64,000 nt of DNA from Pelagadaptatus sp034112445 (GTDB taxonomy: Bacteria; Pseudomonadota; Gammaproteobacteria; Pseudomonadales; Cellvibrionaceae), in assembly GCA_034112445.1 (NCBI GenBank), contig JAWUVI010000028.1, positions 1 through 64,000 of the forward strand, written 5' to 3'. Below the pieces are notes generated by a model. It did no database searches, was not told the DNA's origin, and worked only from the letters and a program-made list of their open reading frames with translations. Made by a program: the position numbers and the translations under genes. Shown in pieces: positions 1 to 7,822 of this stretch (within the stretch, counting starts at the first letter, position 1; each line of letters starts with the position of its first letter).

Positions 1-1350
1 TTCATGCAAATCTTTTATGTCGTCGCTTGTTATATTGACTTCTTTAACAAGATTGCGAATATTTTCAATTGCGAGATTAACATCGTGATAACCTTTTTTG
101 GATTCGTTATCAGCGACTTCCGAGCTTCGGGCAGCTGATGAGGCGTTACTGGCCACTTCCTGTGCAGTTGCTGACATTTCATTGACTGCGGTGGCAACTT
201 GTGTGCTCTCAAGGTGCTGGACGTTCACTGCTTCCTCGGTTTTGGTGGTGATCAACGATAAAGATGCAGAAGACTCAGAGACTTGTTCAGATGACTTCTT
301 GATTTTTATAATTATCTGGGAAAATACACTTAGAAGTCCGTTGAAAATGTCGGCTAAATCACCAATTTCATCGTTACTAAACTTATTGGCAACAATGGTT
401 AAATCGTTGGCTTCGGAGCACTCGCTCATGGCTCGTCGTAAGTCTTCAATTGGGCGCGTTATAGAAATAGCGATGAAATAAACAATCACAGCAACCAATA
501 ATCCAAGAAAAATCGAGAGTAACAACGAGATGGTATTAACTTGTGAAATTCCCGAATTAATACTCTCATTGAGTTCAGATGTAAGTTTTTCTATATGTTC
601 TGTTGCCTTGTGAACGGTAGCTCGAAGTTCTCCCAGGTAGCCAGAGTCTTTATCCAAGCCTTTTATTTTTTCTTGGTCTACAAGGGCTGTAAATTCTTTT
701 AGGTAGATTGCTAGGTTTGATTTGATGCTGGCAACATTCTGTCCTGTTTCAAATTCGTAGTCGTTGAGGTGGTCATAAAATTGATCAACTGACTTTTGGA
801 ATTTATCAATGTATTTCAAATCACCACGCAGCATGAAATCTTTTTCATGGCGTCTTAGCATGAGTAGGTCAACGAGTAATCTGGATTTATCAGTCTCTGC
901 TAGTGATTCCTCAACGTTATGTACTGCTGATCTTAACGAACCATAAAGACCGTCTGTTGAATGCAAGCCAACCACTTGTTGGCTTTCCACATAACTATTA
1001 AAAGACTGTGAATACTTGTTGATATCTTCAAGCACTAAACGAGCCTTAGCTTTGTTCTCTTCAAGCATAAGCATGTCGGCTAGGCGAGTAAGATCGGTAG
1101 ATACCGATGCGCTTACGTCTTTGAATTTTTGATGGTACTTCATGTCTTTTCTCAACATGAAGTCTTTCTCATGCTTTCGCAGAGTCAACATGCCGGAATT
1201 AATTTGGCCAGTCACTATCAAGCTGTCTTTTAGGCTGGTTACCATATTCAGCGCAAACTTTTGTAGGGCCACTTCAATGACCACAGAAGAAACTGCTACT
1301 ACGGCTATTAAAGTGAGTTTTTGCTTTATGTTTAGATTACTTCCAATCAT
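1..1350 (-). CDS. Methyl-accepting chemotaxis protein, HBM sensor type, 3' end outside window
   Basis: Reading the minus strand from ATG at 1350 gives 450 open codons to the window edge, so the C-terminal part of the signalling domain is missing. An N-terminal membrane helix (about residues 12-32) is followed by a long helical periplasmic region. That region carries two copies of an LR(K/R)HEKDFMLR motif at about residues 57-67 and 165-175. This internal repeat is typical of the helical bimodular (HBM) ligand-binding domain of McpS-type receptors. A second membrane helix, a HAMP segment beginning ITRPIEDL and the start of the methyl-accepting domain follow. HBM receptors often bind organic acids, but the ligand here cannot be told. 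The gene stands alone upstream of ectR on the same strand. Confidence 0.9.
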   Translation of the reverse strand, partial: MIGSNLNIKQKLTLIAVVAVSSVVIEVALQKFALNMVTSLKDSLIVTGQINSGMLTLRKHEKDFMLRKDMKYHQKFKDVSASVSTDLTRLADMLMLEENKAKARLVLEDINKYSQSFNSYVESQQVVGLHSTDGLYGSLRSAVHNVEESLAETDKSRLLVDLLMLRRHEKDFMLRGDLKYIDKFQKSVDQFYDHLNDYEFETGQNVASIKSNLAIYLKEFTALVDQEKIKGLDKDSGYLGELRATVHKATEHIEKLTSELNESINSGISQVNTISLLLSIFLGLLVAVIVYFIAISITRPIEDLRRAMSECSEANDLTIVANKFSNDEIGDLADIFNGLLSVFSQIIIKIKKSSEQVSESSASLSLITTKTEEAVNVQHLESTQVATAVNEMSATAQEVASNASSAARSSEVADNESKKGYHDVNLAIENIRNLVKEVNITSDDIKDLHE

Positions 1351-1498
1351 GGCTGATCCATTGTCTTAGCTAAGTTTTTTTAACCATCGGCTTAAAAATA
1401 GAAGACTTTAAGGTTTTTTACTATGTGTTGGTCGATAATGAGTAGGGAAAATATAAAATTTCAGCCGTATTTATAAGCCTTAATGTGGTTGGGACTTC

Positions 1499-2023
1499 TT
1501 ACTTTTGTTCAGGCTCGTCGTGAAAGGCGTCAAGCTTGTCGGTGGAGGTGGTTTGTCGAGCTAAAATGCCAACATCCAATACGGGTGAGGCGTCGATATG
1601 TTGCGCATCCATCATTTGGGCAACCCTCTGCAGGGATGAAATTATCATGGTTTGCTCCCATTCTTGTAAGTCACCAAACTGCCGTGCAAAGTGATCCTGT
1701 AGTGGGACTGGGGCTTCTTTAAGTGTTTCAAGAGCCTGGCTTGTTAGATGCGCGTGTACTTTGCGCCTGTCTTCCTTAGACCGTTCACGATAAGCCAAAT
1801 CGCGCTTTTCAAGTCGATCTAAAATACTGGTTACCGTCGCCTGGCTTAGGCTCATTTCATTAGCTAGCTCGCCGATGGTGAGTTGTCCTTTGTTCCTAAT
1901 AGTTTGTAACAGCAGTATTTGAGGGGTAGTTAACCCTGTGGTCTTCGCCAAGTGCTTGGAATGAAGGTCTGTAGCTCTAATGACGCGACGCAGTGACACT
2001 AGGACTTCTTCTATTTTATTCAA
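1499..2023 (-). CDS. ectR: MarR-family repressor EctR of the ectoine operon
   Basis: This 174-aa winged-helix protein has a recognition helix region LSQATVTSILDRLEKR and the MarR wing signature EDRRKV. It is divergently transcribed from ectA. Methylotroph and other halophile genomes carry a MarR-type EctR in this position, where it represses ectABC at low salinity. Function here is therefore assigned from family and position. A long palindrome (2183-2216) in the shared intergenic region is the natural operator candidate. The start is the upstream ATG at 2023. Confidence 0.85.
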   Translation of the reverse strand: MNKIEEVLVSLRRVIRATDLHSKHLAKTTGLTTPQILLLQTIRNKGQLTIGELANEMSLSQATVTSILDRLEKRDLAYRERSKEDRRKVHAHLTSQALETLKEAPVPLQDHFARQFGDLQEWEQTMIISSLQRVAQMMDAQHIDASPVLDVGILARQTTSTDKLDAFHDEPEQK

Positions 2024-2182
2024 AAATCATTCTCGATATTTTGTTTTGTTAATTGGTTGTATAGCGAATTGTATAGTGAATTGTTTGGAGCACAAAGCAA
2101 TCGTTCGCTTTAAAGCTGCCACATGGTTATACGATTTACACAAGCTTCCAAATGCGCACCTTTATTGGGCGGAACTTAATAT

Positions 2183-2216
2183 TTACTTAGTGTACAATGT
2201 ATTGAGTACTAAGTAA
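2183..2216. promoter_or_regulatory. Candidate EctR operator: 34-bp palindrome
   Basis: The arms TTACTTAGT (2183-2191) and ACTAAGTAA (2208-2216) are perfect 9-bp inverted repeats around a 16-bp centre, and the inner part is also partly symmetric. The element sits about 125 bp upstream of the chosen ectA start and 160 bp upstream of ectR, which suits a MarR dimer acting on both promoters. Nearby at 2057-2083 a short repeat of ATTGTATAG-like sequence is visible. No promoter could be fixed with confidence. Confidence 0.6.
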
Positions 2217-2341
2217 TTTATGTGATTATTTATCTTTTATAGGCGTTAAATAGGGTATTTTGTTGATTTTCATCATGAAATTAATTTAGATTACTAATTA
2301 ATAATATTGAGTTGGGAGTTTTTTTGTTTAGTTTAGAAGAT

Positions 2342-2827
2342 ATGGTTTTTAGGTCGCCTTCACTTTCTGATGGTATGGCCGTGTTTCAATTGGTTGAAAA
2401 ATGCCCACCACTCGACACTAATTCTAGTTATTGCAATCTTCTTCAGTGCAGTCATTTTTCCAGTACCTCAGTGGCCGCTTTAGTCGACGGAGAATTAGTT
2501 GGTTTTGTTTCCGGATATGCCATCCCCGAACGTCCAGACACCTTGTTTGTATGGCAGGTAGCTGTTGCCGAAAAAGCCCGAGGCATCGGCCTAGCGTCAC
2601 GTATGTTGACCCATATTCTTGGGCGCTCACATTGCACCGGTATTGCCTATTTAGAAACCACCATCACTGAAGATAATCAAGCGTCTTGGGCTTTGTTTGA
2701 AGGCTTAGCCAAAGGCTTGTCAGCTGATCTTCAGTCGTCAGGATGGATGGACAGAGAAGCCCATTTTTCTGGGCAGCATGACTCTGAAGCGCTTGTGCGC
2801 ATCGGACCATTTAATTCAAACCGCTAA
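2342..2827 (+). CDS. ectA: L-2,4-diaminobutyrate acetyltransferase EctA
   Basis: This GNAT-fold enzyme acetylates diaminobutyrate with acetyl-CoA, the second step of ectoine synthesis. The acetyl-CoA loop is seen as ARGIGLA inside FVWQVAVAEKARG. I start at ATG 2342, which gives 161 aa beginning MVFRSPSLSDG, the normal EctA N-terminus. A TTG at 2312 would add ten residues that look foreign to the family. The ribosome site before 2342 is weak (AGAAGA). It is the first gene of ectABC. Confidence 0.93.
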   Translation: MVFRSPSLSDGMAVFQLVEKCPPLDTNSSYCNLLQCSHFSSTSVAALVDGELVGFVSGYAIPERPDTLFVWQVAVAEKARGIGLASRMLTHILGRSHCTGIAYLETTITEDNQASWALFEGLAKGLSADLQSSGWMDREAHFSGQHDSEALVRIGPFNSNR

Positions 2828-2886
2828 TTAAGATGAGTTGAAACAATTTAAGAAGAGTTGAAACAATTTAAGAGGAGTTGAAACAA
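2827..2886 (+). repeat. Three 20-bp tandem repeats carrying Shine-Dalgarno-like cores before ectB
   Basis: Units at 2827-2846, 2847-2866 and 2867-2886 share the form TTTAAGA(T/A/G)GAGTTGAAACAA. Each holds a purine-rich core: GATGAG, GAAGAG, then GAGGAG. Only the last is a full Shine-Dalgarno, 10 nt before the ectB ATG at 2888. The repeats fill the whole ectA-ectB gap. Confidence 0.95.
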
Positions 2887-2887
2887 C

Positions 2888-4183
2888 ATGAAAATTTTTG
2901 AAGAAATAGAGTCCGAAGTGCAGAGCTATGCCCGTTCATTTCCCCGCGTATTTAATCGCGCGAAAGGCGAATTGATGTGGGATGAAGACGGCAATGAATA
3001 TTTGGATTTTCTGGCTGGAGCCGGAACTCTGAATTACGGCCATAATCATCCGCTGTTTAAAGAAACTTTACTCGAATACATTCAAAACGATGGCATTACG
3101 CATGGTTTGGATATGCACACTAAGGCTAAAGGCGAGTTTTTACAGACCTTTAATGACAAGATTCTAAAGCCTCGTAAAATGGATTACATGGTGCAGTTCA
3201 CCGGTCCAACGGGCACCAATGCCGTAGAGGCGGCTATGAAACTAGCGCGTAATGTGACAGGTCAGCAAAACATTGTCACCTTCACCAATGGCTTCCACGG
3301 TGTGAGCTTGGGCGCATTGGCGGCAACCGGGAACTCCCATCATCGGGATGCGGCTGGCGTTAGTTTAAACGGTACGCACCGCATGCCATACGATGGTTAT
3401 CTGGGCGAGAATATTGATACAACAGAATACCTAGACAAAGTGTTGTCCGACTCCAGTAGCGGTATCAATTCACCCGCGGCTGTGATTTTGGAAACAGTGC
3501 AAGGCGAAGGCGGAATCAATGTTGCCAGTATTGAATGGCTTCAAAATCTGCAAGCTGTTTGTAAAAAACATGGCTTATTATTCATTGTTGATGATATTCA
3601 GGCCGGTTGCGGTCGCACGGGTGACTATTTCAGCTTTGAAGAAGCGGGTATCGAGCCGGATATAATTACACTCTCAAAATCTCTGGGCGGCTATGGTCTG
3701 CCGTTTGCCGTGGTACTCATGAAACCGGAATTGGATCACTGGAAGCCCGGTGAGCATAACGGTACTTTTCGTGGTAATAATTTGGCATTTGTGACGGCTA
3801 AAGCAGCGATTGACCATTATTGGTCCGACAACAAATTTAGCGAAGAGATAAAACGCAAGGGTCGTTACACGGCTGAACGACTTGAGAGCATAGTGAATAA
3901 ATACGGCGATGGTAACTTTACCGCCAAGGGTCGCGGTATGTTCCAAGGCATTAACTGTGTTAACGGTGAGCTCGCTGGGAAGATTACTCGTAGCGCCTTT
4001 AAAAAAGGTCTGATTATTGAAACCAGTGGTGCCGATGATCATATTGTGAAGTTTTTCTGCCCACTAATCACGAGCGACGAAAACCTGAAGAAAGGTATTG
4101 ATATCGTTGAATCTGCGATTCAGGAAGTGTGCGCCAAGGAAGATGAAATCCCAGAAGAAAAAGTGTATTTCGAAGAAGGTTAA
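2888..4183 (+). CDS. ectB: Diaminobutyrate-2-oxoglutarate aminotransferase EctB
   Basis: This class III PLP aminotransferase of 431 aa, the usual EctB length, converts aspartate semialdehyde to diaminobutyrate using glutamate, the first dedicated step of ectoine synthesis. The PLP-lysine region reads TLSKSLGGYGLPFA and the cofactor aspartate lies in FIVDDIQAGCGRTG. The ATG is preceded by GGAG at a 10-nt spacing within the third tandem repeat unit. It lies in the ectABC operon. Confidence 0.96.
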   Translation: MKIFEEIESEVQSYARSFPRVFNRAKGELMWDEDGNEYLDFLAGAGTLNYGHNHPLFKETLLEYIQNDGITHGLDMHTKAKGEFLQTFNDKILKPRKMDYMVQFTGPTGTNAVEAAMKLARNVTGQQNIVTFTNGFHGVSLGALAATGNSHHRDAAGVSLNGTHRMPYDGYLGENIDTTEYLDKVLSDSSSGINSPAAVILETVQGEGGINVASIEWLQNLQAVCKKHGLLFIVDDIQAGCGRTGDYFSFEEAGIEPDIITLSKSLGGYGLPFAVVLMKPELDHWKPGEHNGTFRGNNLAFVTAKAAIDHYWSDNKFSEEIKRKGRYTAERLESIVNKYGDGNFTAKGRGMFQGINCVNGELAGKITRSAFKKGLIIETSGADDHIVKFFCPLITSDENLKKGIDIVESAIQEVCAKEDEIPEEKVYFEEG

Positions 4184-4258
4184 TTTCTGTGCTCGGCGAT
4201 ATTAATATCGTTACCCTTTTTATTTACGTTAACCAATATTGAGAATAAAGGCCAACCC

Positions 4259-4663
4259 ATGATTGTAAGAACATTATCCGAAGCCAATGAGTCTGACCGG
4301 AGAATCGTTTCTCCAGATGGTAACTGGGAGAGCACGCGTCTCTTGTTGAAAGATGATCAGATGGGCTTTTCTTTTCACATCACCACCATCTATAAAAATG
4401 CTGACTTTCAGATGCATTATCAAAATCATCTAGAGTCGGTGTACTGCATGTCTGGACGAGGCGAGGTGGAAACGCTAGCTGATGGTAAAAAATACCCTAT
4501 AGAGCCTGGTACTCTTTACATACTGGATAAGCACGATAAGCACGTACTGCGAGCATTTGAAGAAATGAGCATGGCGTGTGTTTTCAATCCGCCTCTCAAC
4601 GGCAAGGAAGTTCACAACGCTGAAGGTGCCTATGAGTTGGAAGAGGAAATGATCCAGAAATAA
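4259..4663 (+). CDS. ectC: L-ectoine synthase EctC
   Basis: This 134-aa cupin-fold enzyme cyclises N-gamma-acetyl-diaminobutyrate to ectoine. Family hallmarks are the N-terminal MIVRTL, the metal/substrate region HLESVYCMSGRGEVE and the acidic C-terminus. An AAAGG sequence precedes the ATG. No ectD (hydroxylase) or dedicated aspartokinase follows, so the cell would be expected to make ectoine and not hydroxyectoine from this locus. Confidence 0.95.
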   Translation: MIVRTLSEANESDRRIVSPDGNWESTRLLLKDDQMGFSFHITTIYKNADFQMHYQNHLESVYCMSGRGEVETLADGKKYPIEPGTLYILDKHDKHVLRAFEEMSMACVFNPPLNGKEVHNAEGAYELEEEMIQK

Positions 4664-4721
4664 AACACATCCACAAGTAAACGTAACACTGCAAGTGAGT
4701 TGACGTTAAGGCCTAGATTGA

Positions 4722-6158
4722 ATGATTGTTTCATTTATTGTTTTTTTACTACTGTTTACTGTGATTGGATTGTCGTCGGCTTGGCGCAGTCGGGGCACAA
4801 AAGAAGATTACTACTTAGCCAGTGCTGATGTACCACCTTGGCTTGTCGGTCTATCGGCAGTCGCCACCAACAACAGTGGCTATATGTTCATCGGGGTTAT
4901 TGGTTATACCTATGCAACAGGGCTTGCCTCTATCTGGCTGATGATCGGTTGGATTGCGGGTGATTTCCTTGCTTCTCTTTATGTTCATGCTCGCTTACGG
5001 CGTGCAACTGGTAGTAGTGGTGAAGTGAGTTTTGCCGGTGTGCTGAGTAATTGGTATGGCCAGGAACATCGCAGTGTTCAGCGGTTAATTGGTATTATCT
5101 CTCTGTTGTTCTTATTGACCTACGCGTCGGCGCAACTAGTGGCGGGAGGCAAAGCCTTACACGTATTGTTTGATTGGCCCTTGTGGTCGGGTGCGGTAGC
5201 TGGAGCCGTACTTGTTTGTCTTTATTGTTTTGCCGGAGGTATCCGCGCTTCAATTTGGACCGATGCTGCGCAGTCGATTGTGATGATGTTTGCAATGGGT
5301 GTGTTGCTGTTTGTTACCTTGATGAATTTAGGTGGAGTATCCAGTGCAATTGAGCAAATGCATAGGGTCGAGGGGTTCATGGATTGGTTGCCAAAAGATT
5401 TGGCTTTTGCTGGCTGGCTGGGCGGCGCTCTGTTTATTATCAGCTGGTTGTTCGCTGGATTGTCCGTCATCGGTCAGCCACACATCATGGTGCGCTTTAT
5501 GGCACTGAATAACTTATCCAGTATGCGTAGAGCCAAATTTTGGTATTACGTTTCGTTTACGATTTTCTATGGCATGGCAACCGGTGTTGGCTTACTTGCC
5601 CGTATATATTTATCGGACACTGGCTCGTTTGACGCTGAGCTAGCACTTCCGACCATGGCGCAACAACTATTGCCGCCAGCGTTAGTAGGGCTAACATTAG
5701 CGGGTATCTTTGCTGCAACCATGTCTACCGCCGATTCACTAGTGTTGAGCTGTTCAGCCTCTATGACTCACGACATCTTGCCGTATAAGGTCGAGAAAAC
5801 TTGGTTGTTAAAATTATCGACCGTGGCAATTACCGGCATCGCACTGTTGCTCGCACTCACAAATAATCAAAGCGTTTTCAGTATGGTGATTATGGCTTGG
5901 TCGGGATTGGCCAGTGCGTTTGCCCCCTTATTAATATTCTTATGTGCGGGGAAAAAGCCTTCACAGATTACTAGCGTTGTGGCCATTCTTGTGGGCTTTG
6001 GCGTTGCGCTTCTATGGAGAGTGTTTGGGTTACAGGGGATGGTGTACGAAGGCCTACCTGGAATCTTGAGTGGGCTTATTATTTTATATTTGGGTTGCCA
6101 ATTTTTGGACGCGAGAGTTACACCCCATATCAAAGTGGAAACTAGCTCAAGCTCTTAG
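4722..6158 (+). CDS. Sodium:solute symporter (SSS/SLC5 family)
   Basis: This membrane protein of 478 aa has roughly a dozen hydrophobic segments and SSS landmarks: an N-terminal SRGTKEDYYLAS, the NNSGYMFIG sodium-site region, and GIFAATMSTADSLVLSCS in the transporter core. It follows ectC by 58 bp on the same strand, so co-transcription is likely. Uptake of ectoine or another compatible solute is the obvious inference. The SSS family also covers proline, pantothenate and sugars, and substrate cannot be read from sequence alone. Confidence 0.85.
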   Translation: MIVSFIVFLLLFTVIGLSSAWRSRGTKEDYYLASADVPPWLVGLSAVATNNSGYMFIGVIGYTYATGLASIWLMIGWIAGDFLASLYVHARLRRATGSSGEVSFAGVLSNWYGQEHRSVQRLIGIISLLFLLTYASAQLVAGGKALHVLFDWPLWSGAVAGAVLVCLYCFAGGIRASIWTDAAQSIVMMFAMGVLLFVTLMNLGGVSSAIEQMHRVEGFMDWLPKDLAFAGWLGGALFIISWLFAGLSVIGQPHIMVRFMALNNLSSMRRAKFWYYVSFTIFYGMATGVGLLARIYLSDTGSFDAELALPTMAQQLLPPALVGLTLAGIFAATMSTADSLVLSCSASMTHDILPYKVEKTWLLKLSTVAITGIALLLALTNNQSVFSMVIMAWSGLASAFAPLLIFLCAGKKPSQITSVVAILVGFGVALLWRVFGLQGMVYEGLPGILSGLIILYLGCQFLDARVTPHIKVETSSSS

Positions 6159-6166
6159 CGAGCTAG
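6142..6166. terminator. Hairpin between convergent symporter and reductase genes
   Basis: CTAGCTC (6142-6148) and GAGCTAG (6160-6166) form a perfect 7-bp stem with an 11-nt loop that contains the symporter stop codon. There is no strong T run on either side, so it is only a weak terminator candidate for the convergent transcripts. Confidence 0.35.
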
Positions 6167-6242
6167 ATTTGAGGGTTAATAGTTCGTTAGTGGGCGATTT
6201 TTTATATTTAAACGTGCTTAAGAAAACAAATTAGAAGTTGTT

Positions 6243-7247
6243 TTATCTGGGCTTATTTCTCAAATCTTTGTGTTCAAAAGGATCGGTGAAAATTTGTGCC
6301 ATAGGTGCACCAGCCAAATAGGCCTGCATCTGAGTCGCTTTAACCATATCTGGGTTGCCGCATAAATAAATATCGTACTGGTTTAAATCTTTGATGTTTT
6401 GGAATGCAACATCATTGGCTCTGCCAGGAGTTAAACTTTCATCGTCTCCGATTTTTTCTTTATCCTCACCAGATAAGGTGCAGGTTAAATGTACGTTGGT
6501 GTTTTCATCGGCTAAAGATCGTAGCTCTTTTTCAAGATATAAGCCGCTGTGGTTGTGGCTGCCATAAAAAATATGAATGTCACCGGAATGATCACAAGAC
6601 AATGCTTCACAAACAATACCGTACAAAGGCGAGATTCCTGTTCCTGTACCTATCAGTAATAATTTTCTCTTGGGCGGGCTGGCGTATATGAAGTTTCCTT
6701 GGGGGCCTTGAATACTCAAGGTGTCGCCTATTTTAAGGTTGTCATTTAACCAATTGCTGAGTTCGCCGCCGGCTTTTCGTCTGACGTGAACTTCTAAAAA
6801 AACACCTCGTAGCGATAAAGACGCAATTGAGTAACTGCGAATCAAACTGTCATCGCTGGGGCTTTTGATGTTAATAAACTGTCCTGTTTTGTACAAAAAA
6901 CTCGGTGGCCTTTCGACGCGTATACGGCAAACATCATCATTGTATTTCGTGTAATCAACAACACGAACTGAGTGATAAAGCTCATCTAGCTTGCTGGGTA
7001 ATATGTTAACCGCCGAGTCTGTTTTGCAGATGCACGGTAAGAAATAGCCTTGCTGTTGGAGGTTCAGGGGTAGTTCGGAGCGACAGTTTTCAGGTAAGTC
7101 TAATGAGTCGGTTTTCAGCATGCACGTCATGCAGTTGCCAGACTTGCAAGAATAGGGAGTGTTCACGCCTTGACGAATTAAGGTGTCGAGAACACTTTCA
7201 TCGTCAAGGGAGGTGAATTGTTTTCCCTCAATATGGATATTGGCCAT
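6243..7247 (-). CDS. Ferredoxin-FAD/NAD(P)H oxidoreductase, probable haemoglobin reductase
   Basis: This 334-aa flavoprotein begins with a plant-type 2Fe-2S domain (CKSGNCMTC, later Cys near residue 75). An FAD domain (RSYSIASL) and an NAD(P)H domain (LLIGTGTGISPLYG, YLCGNPDMV) follow. The arrangement matches reductase components of oxygenases such as phenol hydroxylase reductase. No oxygenase is nearby. Instead it lies 20 bp downstream of a truncated haemoglobin gene on the same strand, which suggests it keeps the haem reduced, for example for NO dioxygenation. That partnership is inferred from the operon only. Confidence 0.85.
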   Translation of the reverse strand: MANIHIEGKQFTSLDDESVLDTLIRQGVNTPYSCKSGNCMTCMLKTDSLDLPENCRSELPLNLQQQGYFLPCICKTDSAVNILPSKLDELYHSVRVVDYTKYNDDVCRIRVERPPSFLYKTGQFINIKSPSDDSLIRSYSIASLSLRGVFLEVHVRRKAGGELSNWLNDNLKIGDTLSIQGPQGNFIYASPPKRKLLLIGTGTGISPLYGIVCEALSCDHSGDIHIFYGSHNHSGLYLEKELRSLADENTNVHLTCTLSGEDKEKIGDDESLTPGRANDVAFQNIKDLNQYDIYLCGNPDMVKATQMQAYLAGAPMAQIFTDPFEHKDLRNKPR

Positions 7248-7267
7248 AAGCTATCAGGTGCTTGGTA

Positions 7268-7636
7268 TTACAGGTTTAAGACGTCATCGTGGGTGCTGCC
7301 CGCAATGGCCATGACTTCACCAACCAAATCTGCAGGAACATTCAGTTCCTCCAATGTTGCTTGTAAATGCCCCGCAACTGCATTGAAATGATCTTCATTT
7401 AAGCCTTTTTTTAATAGCGGAGCATGCGCGTTTCTCATGTCCTGACCGGTGTAACTGTTAGGTCCACCAAATGCCATGGTTAAAAAAGATTTTTGTTTAG
7501 CATGCTGAGCCAACATGTCGGTGGTTTCAAAGAAGTGCTTAATGGACTCGTCGCTTAAAACCTTACGGTAAAAAATATCCACCGCGGCATCAACTGCAGC
7601 TTCACCACCAATGCGGTCAAATAGAGCTTCACTCAT
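7268..7636 (-). CDS. Group I truncated haemoglobin
   Basis: This 122-aa 2-over-2 globin has the family start LFDRIGGEAAVDAAVDIFY, the B/E-helix features FFETTDM and FGGPNSYTG, and the proximal-His region AHAPLLKKGLNEDHFN. Group I proteins bind O2 and NO, and several detoxify NO. The ATG follows AAGGA at a good distance. It is first in a two-gene operon with the ferredoxin-type reductase. Confidence 0.93.
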   Translation of the reverse strand: MSEALFDRIGGEAAVDAAVDIFYRKVLSDESIKHFFETTDMLAQHAKQKSFLTMAFGGPNSYTGQDMRNAHAPLLKKGLNEDHFNAVAGHLQATLEELNVPADLVGEVMAIAGSTHDDVLNL

Positions 7637-7822
7637 GTTAAATCCTTATTTTAGGTGTGTTTCTTAAAAGATATTTAATAGAGATCTATCGTTAAGAAAG
7701 TTCAGTATAGGTGGGTTAAGCTTTTAAACTACACAATTATTGAATTAGTTTGATCTGTATTAACTAACGGAAGGATAATGTCTGTTCTGTCTCTGCAAGG
7801 TATATCTGATGTTGGTATAGGA

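Noticed and set aside
98..481. 127-aa plus-strand open frame near the window start
   Set aside because: It is antisense to the clearly coding HBM chemoreceptor and has no ribosome site.
7637..7822. Possible NsrR-type NO-responsive site upstream of the haemoglobin gene (AAGATATTTAATAGAGATCT)
   Set aside because: Only loosely like the AAGATGCATTT half-site; symmetry is poor, so I do not call it.
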